From contig CAMGDO010000074.1 of the NCBI GenBank assembly GCA_946042585.1, forward strand, positions 1 to 5,577: 5,577 nucleotides of DNA. The letters are read 5' to 3'. The notes beneath the pieces were generated by a model. That model had not been told where the DNA came from and did not search any database. It was given only the letters and a program-made list of their open reading frames with translations. This DNA is from an uncultured Clostridia bacterium. GTDB taxonomy: Bacteria; Bacillota; Clostridia; Christensenellales; Aristaeellaceae. Both the position numbers and the translations under genes were made by a program. Shown piece after piece: positions 1 through 5,169 of the stretch (position 1 is its first letter; the number at the start of each line of letters is the position of its first letter).

Positions 1-8
1 CCCCGAAT

Positions 9-569
9 TCAGTCAATATAGCTCACATGACCTTCGTGAACGGGATGCGCGTCCTTATTGTCGGCAGGAACGCCGATGGCGATGGCGATCTGGAAGACCT
101 CGCCGGGCAGAAAACCAAGGGCTTTTTCAAATTCTTCGCGCCTGCTGCCTGCGAAGGCATCGCGCGGCATGCCCAGAATGACGCTTCCCAGCCCCATGCT
201 TTCGGCAGCCAGAGCGATGTTCTGCACGGCAATGCCGCAATCCAGCGCGCTGTAGCGCCAGTCGGGATTGGCGGAAAGGAAAAGCACCAGGGGCGCATGA
301 TAGAAGACGTCAAAGGAAGGATCGGCAAAACGGGGGCTGCGCTCGGATGCTTCGCGCTGCATCATCTGCGCGCGCAGCTCGGCGTTCATTTCATGCAGCA
401 GCGCCTGATTGCGCACCACGGACACATGCCAGGGCTGACGGTTGACGGCGCTGGGCGCGTCCATGCAGGCTTTGAGAAGCGCGTCAAGCTGTTTGTCGGT
501 CACGGGCGTGGCTTCGTATGCGCGGTGGCTGCGGCGGGCGGCGATGGTGTCAAGAACGGCGTTGTTCAT
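9..569 (-). CDS. Nitroreductase-family FMN oxidoreductase
   Basis: Complete 186-residue protein of the nitroreductase superfamily (PF00881). These are soluble homodimeric FMN enzymes that use NAD(P)H to reduce nitro compounds, quinones or other electron-poor substrates; the natural substrate cannot be read from sequence. Family marks seen: the N-terminal FMN phosphate-binding RRSHRAY (residues 12-18), the APSAVNRQPW segment (38-47), a hydrophobic strand YHAPLVLFLSA (90-100), and the helix DCGIAVQNIALAAESMGLGS (110-129) followed by VILG, typical of the flavin and dimer interface. The short length fits the small single-domain subgroup. The ATG at 569 is supported by a textbook ribosome binding site, AAGGAGGT on the minus strand at 584-577, 7 bases upstream. 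It is divergent from tadA with overlapping control regions. Only 8 bases lie beyond its stop codon, so whether it is the last gene of its transcript cannot be judged. Family assignment is secure; the specific enzyme is not. Confidence 0.9.
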   Translation of the reverse strand: MNNAVLDTIAARRSHRAYEATPVTDKQLDALLKACMDAPSAVNRQPWHVSVVRNQALLHEMNAELRAQMMQREASERSPRFADPSFDVFYHAPLVLFLSANPDWRYSALDCGIAVQNIALAAESMGLGSVILGMPRDAFAGSRREEFEKALGFLPGEVFQIAIAIGVPADNKDAHPVHEGHVSYID

Positions 570-576
570 TGTGTGT

Positions 577-607
577 ACCTCCTTGTCCTTTGCGGGCTGT
601 CATGATA
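577..607 (-). promoter_or_regulatory. Putative promoter -10 and RBS of the nitroreductase gene
   Basis: On the minus strand TATCAT (607-602) matches the -10 consensus at five of six positions. AAGGAGGT (584-577) is the ribosome binding site, 7 bases before the ATG. This predicts a start near 595 and a leader of about 25 nt. The -35 is poor (TTTTCT at a 16-base spacing), so the promoter call is tentative while the ribosome binding site is firm. The -10 box physically overlaps the -10 of tadA on the other strand. Confidence 0.45.
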
Positions 608-611
608 CAAT
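583..611 (+). promoter_or_regulatory. Promoter of tadA (extended -10)
   Basis: TTGTCC (583-588), a 17-base spacer, then TACAAT (606-611) preceded by TG at 603-604, giving an extended -10 TGATACAAT. Predicted start is around 617-618. That leaves an ATG at 630 with only about 12 nt of leader and no ribosome binding site, and favours translation from 645, which has GGGGGAT at 632-638 in front of it. Confidence 0.7.
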
Positions 612-644
612 GGAAACAGAATCAGAAAAATGGGGGATCAGCAA

Positions 645-1085
645 ATGCATGAGGAATACATGCGTCAAGCGCTGGAGCAGGCTGCGCAAAGCGGCGGCGA
701 CGTGCCGGTAGGCGCGGTGGTGGTGCATCAGGGCAGGATTATCGCCCGGGCCCACAATGAGCGCGAATTGCAGGACACACCCTTTGCCCACGCGGAAATG
801 CTGGCGATGGAGCGCGCATGCCGAGCTCTGGGCAGGCGCAGGCTCCGGGATTGCACGCTGTATGTGACGCTGGAGCCCTGCCCCATGTGCGCTGGCGCCA
901 TGGTGATGGCGGAGCTGGACACATGCGTTTTCGGCGCGTATGACGAAAGACAGGGCTGCTGCGGCAGCGTGTATGATCTGCCGCACGACCCGGCATTTTA
1001 TCACCGGGTGCAGTGTCTGGGAGGGGTGCTTGAAAAGGAGTGCGCGGCGCAGCTCAGGGCGTTCTTTTCCCTTCGACGCCCCTGA
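645..1085 (+). CDS. tadA: tRNA-specific adenosine deaminase TadA
   Basis: Encodes a 146-residue zinc-dependent deaminase that converts adenosine-34 of tRNA-Arg(ACG) to inosine, allowing one tRNA to read several arginine codons. It belongs to the cytidine/deoxycytidylate deaminase fold. Visible catalytic marks are HAEM at residues 49-52 (zinc ligand H49, proton shuttle E51) and EPCPMCAGAM at 77-86 (zinc ligands C79 and C82). The later segment GCCGSVYDL (104-112) and the terminal GGVLEKECAAQLRAFF (126-141) are characteristic of TadA rather than of guanine or cytosine deaminases. The chosen ATG (645) gives the usual TadA N-terminus, MHEEYMRQAL, and follows GGGGG by 8 bases; an in-frame ATG at 630 would add five residues but has no ribosome binding site. 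It has its own promoter and appears monocistronic. Length and motifs are complete, with no sign of decay. Confidence 0.95.
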   Translation: MHEEYMRQALEQAAQSGGDVPVGAVVVHQGRIIARAHNERELQDTPFAHAEMLAMERACRALGRRRLRDCTLYVTLEPCPMCAGAMVMAELDTCVFGAYDERQGCCGSVYDLPHDPAFYHRVQCLGGVLEKECAAQLRAFFSLRRP

Positions 1086-1091
1086 ATGCGC

Positions 1092-1123
1092 ATACCCCAT
1101 TATAACGGAAATACGGGTGTTTT
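1092..1123 (+). terminator. Weak candidate terminator after tadA
   Basis: ATACCC (1092-1097) can pair with GGGTGT (1115-1120) as six pairs including one G-U, followed by a run of only three T residues and then GTAAAT. The 17-base loop and short U tract make it a poor intrinsic terminator. It is listed because nothing better separates tadA from the next promoter. Confidence 0.2.
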
Positions 1124-1188
1124 GTAAATCGGGAGCGGACGCAGAAATATGACCGGTTTGTAACATTTTGTGAAAAAGGCAAAATCAC

Positions 1189-1217
1189 TTGCGTGAATTG
1201 AGCCGGTATGTCATAAT
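1189..1217 (+). promoter_or_regulatory. Promoter of the secreted foldase gene (extended -10)
   Basis: TTGCGT (1189-1194), a 17-base spacer, then CATAAT (1212-1217), preceded by TG at 1209-1210 to give extended -10 TGTCATAAT. Predicted start is near 1224, about 40 nt before the ATG at 1263. CGGT (1204-1207) and ACCG (1219-1222) form an inverted repeat around the -10. The early leader contains the small palindrome GACC-AAAA-GGTC (1229-1240). Confidence 0.6.
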
Positions 1218-1262
1218 AACCGTAATATGACCAAAAGGTCGACAAGGGAAGGAAGTTTTGCA

Positions 1263-2585
1263 ATGAACATGAAACGACTGGCGGCTCTGATCGTGGCGCT
1301 TTTGATCGCGCTGGCGCAGTGCGCGGTGCTGGCGGAGGAGCCCACAGCTGTTCCTTCGGTGACGGAGGTGCCCACCCAAGCGTCTTCTGAGAAAACGGAA
1401 GAAACGGACGACAACCCCGTGCTGGCGGTAGTAGGAGATGAGGAAATCACCCTCTACGATGCGGAAGAAGTGGCCTATATGCTCTATACCTATGGCTATG
1501 TCTCCGAATATCCGGATTATGATGCGGCGGTTGACTATCTGGTGCAGCTCAAGGTGGTTGACAGCTTTATCAAGTCGGCAGGCTATGACCAGCTGGATGA
1601 AGCCGAAATGCAGGCGTTCAGCAATGAAGCAAATGCGGAATGGGAAGCGCTGCTGAATGACTATGTGGAAAACTATCTGACGGAGGACACCGAGGAAATG
1701 CGCACTGTTCTGCGCGAACAGGGCGATGTGTATTATGCCAGCCTAGGCTATTCCGAAAGCGTGATTCTGGAGCAGCTGGTGATGCAGGAAGCGTATGAGC
1801 GCCTGGATGAGGAACTGCTGGCAGGCTATCAGCCCACGGATGAGGACATTGAGAGCGTGTTTACTGAGGTGGGCGCGCAGTATCAGGCGCAGTATGAAGG
1901 CAATGTGGCCTTGTATGAGTATTACACGCAGTATATGGGCTATGAGAGCTGGTATGTGCCGGAGGGCTATCGCGCTGTGACGCATATCCTGCTGGAGGTG
2001 GACGACACCGTGCTGGAAACCTATCTGGCTGCGCAGTCCGCCTATGAAGAAGCCATGAGCGCTGAGACCTCTGATGAAGAAGTGATTGCTTCTGCCAAAA
2101 AGGTGATGGAGGATACGCTGGCGCAGGTGCTCGAATCCAGACAGGCGGAGATTGACGATATCTATGCGCGCCTGGAAAAGGGCGAGGAGTTCAGCACCCT
2201 GATTGCGGAATACGGCGCCGATCCGGGCATGCAGGATGATGCGATGCTGGCATCGGGCTATCGGGTGCATGCGGAAAGCATCATGTATGACGAAGCGTTC
2301 ACCGCAGGCGCGTTCCAGGAGCGGATGACGGCTCCCGGCACCTACAGCGAGCCGGTGGTGGGTCAGTTTGGTATTCATATCGTGTACTATCTGGCGGATG
2401 TTCCCGGCGGTCTGATCATGACGGACGATATCCGCACCGAGATTTCCGATTATCTGCTGAGCGTGAAGCTGAGCAAGGAATACGGCGTGCGCTATCCTGA
2501 GTGGGAAGCGGGCGCGGGCGTGACGGTGTATCAGGAAGCTATTGACGCAGCGAAAGCAGCGATGGCGGACACGGACGCAGAATAA
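1263..2585 (+). CDS. Secreted parvulin-type peptidyl-prolyl isomerase (PrsA/SurA-like)
   Basis: A 440-residue exported foldase expected to isomerise prolyl bonds in secreted proteins outside the membrane. A signal peptide is clear: MNMKR, a hydrophobic core (6-21), and a likely signal peptidase I cut after AVLA at residue 24. A cysteine at 20 (LAQC) is not a good lipobox, so this is probably not a lipoprotein like Bacillus PrsA. Residues 25-50 are a Thr/Ser/Glu linker. Residues 53-200 form an acidic helical region that begins VLAVVGDEEIT, the usual SurA-N/PrsA N-terminal pattern. The parvulin domain runs from THILLEVDD (240-248) through LEKGEEFSTLIAEYG (304-318) to PVVGQFGIHIVYYL (364-377), with the paired histidines H241 and H372. 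About 50 helical residues (249-300) are inserted after the first strand. The ATG at 1263 follows AAGGAAG (1249-1255); an in-frame ATG at 1227 sits at the predicted transcription start and is unlikely. It is monocistronic, with its own promoter and terminator. Confidence 0.85.
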   Translation: MNMKRLAALIVALLIALAQCAVLAEEPTAVPSVTEVPTQASSEKTEETDDNPVLAVVGDEEITLYDAEEVAYMLYTYGYVSEYPDYDAAVDYLVQLKVVDSFIKSAGYDQLDEAEMQAFSNEANAEWEALLNDYVENYLTEDTEEMRTVLREQGDVYYASLGYSESVILEQLVMQEAYERLDEELLAGYQPTDEDIESVFTEVGAQYQAQYEGNVALYEYYTQYMGYESWYVPEGYRAVTHILLEVDDTVLETYLAAQSAYEEAMSAETSDEEVIASAKKVMEDTLAQVLESRQAEIDDIYARLEKGEEFSTLIAEYGADPGMQDDAMLASGYRVHAESIMYDEAFTAGAFQERMTAPGTYSEPVVGQFGIHIVYYLADVPGGLIMTDDIRTEISDYLLSVKLSKEYGVRYPEWEAGAGVTVYQEAIDAAKAAMADTDAE

Positions 2586-2599
2586 TTATGAAACAATCA

Positions 2600-2635
2600 G
2601 CCGCTGTGCGGGAGCTTCCTGCACGGCGGCTTTTT
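2600..2635 (+). terminator. Strong intrinsic terminator after the foldase gene
   Basis: GCCGCTGTGCGGG (2600-2612) pairs with CCTGCACGGCGGC (2618-2630) over 13 contiguous pairs including two G-U pairs. The loop is AGCTT, and TTTTT (2631-2635) follows. It begins 14 bases after the stop codon and separates the foldase gene from the DUF1538-PII operon. Confidence 0.93.
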
Positions 2636-2670
2636 GCTGTCAAAAAAGACGCAAGAAGCAAAATGGCAGA

Positions 2671-2699
2671 TTTTCTTTCTAATTAGAATGTGATACAAT
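2671..2699 (+). promoter_or_regulatory. Promoter of the DUF1538-PII operon (extended -10)
   Basis: TACAAT (2694-2699) preceded by TG at 2691-2692 makes an extended -10, TGATACAAT, identical to that of tadA. The -35 is weak: TTTTCT (2671-2676) at a 17-base spacing, in an AT-rich stretch that may act as an UP-like element. The predicted start near 2706 leaves about 44 nt before the TTG start codon at 2750. Confidence 0.55.
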
Positions 2700-2749
2700 A
2701 TAACCGGTTTGAATATCTATCAATAAAGGACTTTCAGCAGGAGGAGAAA

Positions 2750-4273
2750 TTGATTCGGAAAGAGCCATTAAAGGACAAATTCAAAGAAGCGATGGCCTCA
2801 GTGCTGCCCATTTCGCTGATTGTGGCGGTGATGTGCCTGACATTTGTGCCGGTGGAACCGGATCTGATGCTGGCCTTTCTCGTGGGCTCCATGATGCTGG
2901 TCGCAGGCATGGCGCTCTTTAATCTGGGGTCGGATGTATCCATGACGCAGATTGGCACGCATATCGGCGCGCGGCTGACCAAATCCCGCAAGCTGTGGCT
3001 GATTCTGTCGGTCAGCTTTCTGCTGGGCGTCGCCATCACCGTGGCTGAGCCCGATCTGCAGGTATTGGCGGCCAATGTGCCGCATATCGACACGCTGATG
3101 CTGGTGATCACGGTGTCTGTGGGCGTGGGATTGTTCCTGCTGCTCAGCATGCTGCGTATTCTGTTTGCTATCCCGCTCAAATGGCTTCTGGCAGGCTTCT
3201 ACGGGCTGATATTTCTGCTGGCAACGATGGTCAATCCGGATTATTTGTCCGTTGCCTTTGATTCCGGCGGCGTGACCACGGGGCCTATGACGGTGCCTTT
3301 CATTATGGCGCTGGGCGTGGGCGTTGCTTCCATCCGCAGCGACAGCCGCACGCAGGAGGACAGCTTTGGCCTGGTGGCGCTGTGCTCCATCGGCCCCATT
3401 CTGGCTGTGATGGCGCTTTCGTTTATTTATCAGGGAGATTCTGAAACGACGGCGCAGACCGTGGTGCAGTCCTATGCCGATACGGTGTCGCTGGGACACG
3501 GCTATCTGGAAGCGCTGCCGGAATATCTGAAAGAGGTCTGCATGGCGCTGCTGCCCATTGTGGCGTTTTTCCTGATTTTTCAGGTGGTGTCGCTGCATCT
3601 TCGCCGCCTGCCTTTCCTGCGTATTGTTGTGGGACTTTTGCTCACCTGCGTCGGCCTTGTGCTGTTTCTGACGGGCGTCAATGTGGGCTTTTCTTCGCTG
3701 GGGTATATTCTGGGCGAGCAGCTGGCGGATGAAAAACTGCGTTTTCTGCTGGCGCCGCTGGCCATGCTGATGGGCTGGTTTATCATCAATGCCGAGCCTG
3801 CGGTGCATGTGCTCAACAAACAGGTGGAGCAGATGAGCCAGGGCGCGATCAGCGAACGGGCGATGCGGCTGAGTCTGTCCATCGCAGTGGCTGCGGCAAA
3901 TGGTCTGGCGATGATCCGCGTGCAGACGGGCATCAGCATTCTGTGGTTTTTGCTGCCCGGCTATGCGGCGGCGCTGCTGTTGGCCTTTGTGACGCCCGGC
4001 ACGTTCACGGCCATTGCTTTTGACTCGGGCGGCGTGGCATCCGGCCCGCTTACAGCCACCTTCATGCTGCCCTTCGCCATGGGGGCGACGGTCGCGCTGG
4101 GGGGAAATGTGATGACGGACGCCTTTGGATTGGTGGCGTTGGTGGCCATGACGCCGCTGATCACCGTGCAGGTGATGGGGGCGATCTATGTGGTGAAATC
4201 CCGCCGCAGGCGCGCTGCGGCTGTGGCGGCGGCATATGGCGACGCCGATGTGATCGAACTGTGGGAGGTGTAA
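2750..4273 (+). CDS. Tandem DUF1538 polytopic membrane protein (putative transporter)
   Basis: A 507-residue inner-membrane protein with roughly 12-14 hydrophobic segments. I recognise it as DUF1538 (PF07556), a family of unproven function thought to be transport related. Two units of the same order repeat in tandem. Unit 1 (about 7-230) has LKDKFKEAMASVLPI, a VG-G-LF-G-IG helix (44-76), AEP (99-101), AFDSGGVTTGPMT (169-181) and SFGLVAL (205-211). Unit 2 (about 256-480) has YLKEVCMALLPI, the matching helix (293-325), AEP (348-350), AFDSGGVASGPLT (423-435) and AFGLVAL (458-464). The glycine-rich FDSGG segments look like re-entrant or substrate-site loops, which is inference. The tail is basic (KSRRRR, 483-488) and probably cytoplasmic, ending in VIELWEV. 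The TTG at 2750 follows AGGAGG (2739-2744) by 5 bases; an in-frame GTG at 2690 lies upstream of the -10 box and cannot be the start. It is followed after 2 bases by the PII-like gene. Confidence 0.87.
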   Translation: MIRKEPLKDKFKEAMASVLPISLIVAVMCLTFVPVEPDLMLAFLVGSMMLVAGMALFNLGSDVSMTQIGTHIGARLTKSRKLWLILSVSFLLGVAITVAEPDLQVLAANVPHIDTLMLVITVSVGVGLFLLLSMLRILFAIPLKWLLAGFYGLIFLLATMVNPDYLSVAFDSGGVTTGPMTVPFIMALGVGVASIRSDSRTQEDSFGLVALCSIGPILAVMALSFIYQGDSETTAQTVVQSYADTVSLGHGYLEALPEYLKEVCMALLPIVAFFLIFQVVSLHLRRLPFLRIVVGLLLTCVGLVLFLTGVNVGFSSLGYILGEQLADEKLRFLLAPLAMLMGWFIINAEPAVHVLNKQVEQMSQGAISERAMRLSLSIAVAAANGLAMIRVQTGISILWFLLPGYAAALLLAFVTPGTFTAIAFDSGGVASGPLTATFMLPFAMGATVALGGNVMTDAFGLVALVAMTPLITVQVMGAIYVVKSRRRRAAAVAAAYGDADVIELWEV

Positions 4274-4275
4274 GC

Positions 4276-4959
4276 GTGGAGCTGTATTATCTGCTGATGG
4301 TGACAGACCGCGACCGCCGGGATGTGGTGGAGGATATTTTCCGCGGTGCAGGCGTATCCATTTTGCTGACGATGTTCGGACGCGGCACAGCCCGGGATGA
4401 GCATCTGTCGCTGCACGGCCTGCAGGCGACGGAAAAGGCTGTGATGTGCACGGTGGCGGACGGCGAACAGGCAAGGCAGATTGTGCGCGCTGCAAAACTG
4501 CGAATGTTCATCGATATCCCGGGCAACGGCATTGCCATGTCCGTGCCTGTGAAAAGCGTAGGAGGAGGGAAAACCTTGGCATATCTGACGGACAACAAGC
4601 CTGTAAACGGCGCAAAGCCGCGCATGGAGTTTGCGCATGAGCTGATCTTTGTGATTTTCAACGAGGGATTTTCCGATGATGTGATGGCGGCGGCGCGCTT
4701 GGGCGGCGCGACGGGCGGAACGCTTCTGTCTGCCAAGGGCACGGGCCTTGTGCCGGCGGAAAAGTTTCTGGGGATTTCGCTGGCCAATGAAAAGGAAGTG
4801 CTGCTGACGGTGGATCGCGCGGAAAACAAAGCATCCATCATGCGCGCGATCATGGAAAAGGCGGGGCCTGAAACCAAGTGCGGCGCGATCTGCTTTTCAC
4901 TCCCCGTATCGCAGGTGGCGGGGCTTCGACGGGTGGTGGACGATGAGGACAGGGGCTGA
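4276..4959 (+). CDS. Tandem PII-like (GlnB/GlnK superfamily) regulatory protein
   Basis: A 227-residue soluble protein with two ferredoxin-like PII domains in one chain; ordinary PII proteins have a single domain of about 112 residues and form trimers. Domain 1 (1-96) runs from ELYYLLMVTDRDRRDVVEDI through GVSILLTMFGRGTA (26-39) to IPGNGIAMSVPVKSV (81-95). Domain 2 (about 120-217) runs from AHELIFVIFNEGFSDDVM through GGTLLSAKGTG (147-157) to KCGAICFSLPVSQVAGL (201-217). Both have a short T-loop region without the uridylylated tyrosine context of GlnB, and the basic nucleotide-binding residues of GlnB are not evident, so ligand and modification may differ. The GTG at 4276 follows GGAGG (4264-4268), embedded in the end of the upstream gene, by 7 bases, so translation is probably coupled. 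PII proteins commonly sit beside and gate a transporter; here the partner would be the DUF1538 protein. An internal ribosome binding site and TTG at 4576 lie in the linker. Superfamily assignment is good; the role is inferred. Confidence 0.85.
   Translation: MELYYLLMVTDRDRRDVVEDIFRGAGVSILLTMFGRGTARDEHLSLHGLQATEKAVMCTVADGEQARQIVRAAKLRMFIDIPGNGIAMSVPVKSVGGGKTLAYLTDNKPVNGAKPRMEFAHELIFVIFNEGFSDDVMAAARLGGATGGTLLSAKGTGLVPAEKFLGISLANEKEVLLTVDRAENKASIMRAIMEKAGPETKCGAICFSLPVSQVAGLRRVVDDEDRG
4560..4578 (+). promoter_or_regulatory. Candidate internal ribosome binding site with in-frame TTG
   Basis: AGGAGGAGGG (4560-4569) lies 6 bases before TTG (4576-4578), which is codon 101 of the tandem PII gene and in frame. 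Starting there would give a 127-residue protein containing only the second PII domain. The purine run encodes three glycines of the inter-domain linker, so it could also be incidental. Confidence 0.4.
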
Positions 4960-4977
4960 AAAGCATCGAAAAAGTGC

Positions 4978-5006
4978 TTGACACAGCCGGGAAATCCTGT
5001 TATAAT
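4978..5006 (+). promoter_or_regulatory. Consensus promoter of the infC operon
   Basis: TTGACA (4978-4983), a 17-base spacer and TATAAT (5001-5006), with TG at 4998-4999 making the -10 extended as well. All core positions match sigma-A consensus, as expected for a heavily expressed translation operon. Transcription should start near 5011-5013, giving a leader of about 158 nt. The -35 begins 18 bases after the stop codon of the PII gene, and no terminator lies between. Confidence 0.93.
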
Positions 5007-5012
5007 AATCAC

Positions 5013-5130
5013 TGCGTTAAGCAGGAGCCGCCCGCTCCTCACCTTTCGAATCATGCTTCGTCTGGTGCAGGCAACCCGATATTGCAGAATTTTTGTGTGT
5101 CGGCGGGTGGTTTCATCCGTCGGCTTTTTT
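5013..5130 (+). promoter_or_regulatory. Ribosomal protein L20-type leader of infC (attenuator)
   Basis: A structured 5' leader in the position and with the layout of the Firmicutes L20 leader (Rfam RF00558), which represses infC-rpmI-rplT by transcription attenuation when L20 is in excess. Seen in sequence: a hairpin AGGAGC-CGCCC-GCTCCT (5023-5039); an interrupted stem CACC/GGTG (5040-5043 with 5064-5067) enclosing CGAA/TTCG (5047-5050 with 5057-5060); a small stem GCAA/TTGC (5071-5074 with 5082-5085); and a terminator at 5099-5130. Segment 5024-5036 can instead pair with 5102-5114 over 13 contiguous pairs (four G-U), which would destroy the terminator, so it is a candidate antiterminator. 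A further 10-pair stem (5121-5130 with 5136-5145) is possible in read-through RNA. The L20 assignment rests on context, layout and partial resemblance, not on an alignment. Confidence 0.75.
5099..5130 (+). terminator. Attenuator terminator in the infC leader
   Basis: GTCGGCGGGT (5099-5108) pairs with ATCCGTCGGC (5115-5124) over 10 contiguous pairs including three G-U pairs. The loop is GGTTTC, followed by TTTTTT (5125-5130). It lies 40 bases before infC and after the promoter, so it must act as a conditional terminator within the leader. Confidence 0.88.
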
Positions 5131-5169
5131 ATTAAAAGAAAGCCGGAGTCATGATGGAGGTGCATCGAC

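Noticed and set aside
5..10. EcoRI site GAATTC at the very start of the window, possibly a cloning junction
   Set aside because: A single six-base site overlapping the nitroreductase stop codon is expected by chance, and the library evidence at the other end points to transposase fragmentation, not cloning.
27..605. Plus-strand open frame opposite the nitroreductase gene
   Set aside because: The minus-strand protein has family motifs and an ideal ribosome binding site; this frame has neither.
600..1166. Minus-strand open frame of 188 codons opposite tadA
   Set aside because: TadA is certain from its zinc and catalytic motifs; this frame is His/Ala/Arg-rich without a recognisable domain.
1086..1262. 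Signal recognition particle RNA gene, often found near tadA in Firmicutes
   Set aside because: The intergenic sequence lacks the conserved SRP RNA helix and tetraloop and is largely taken up by the foldase promoter and leader.
1311..1322. Possible lipobox LAQC at the end of the foldase signal peptide
   Set aside because: Gln before the cysteine is not accepted in typical lipoboxes, and a good signal peptidase I site (AVLA before EE) follows four residues later.
1743..2378. Minus-strand open frame of 211 codons inside the foldase gene
   Set aside because: Its composition reflects the antisense of a Glu/Tyr-rich protein, and the plus-strand frame has clear signal peptide and parvulin motifs.
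2798..4495. Long minus-strand open frame of 565 codons opposite the DUF1538 gene
   Set aside because: Its translation is dominated by His, Gln and Arg in low-complexity runs, with no recognisable domain, and it spans the boundary between two well-supported plus-strand genes. It is a by-product of the GC-rich codon pattern of the real gene.
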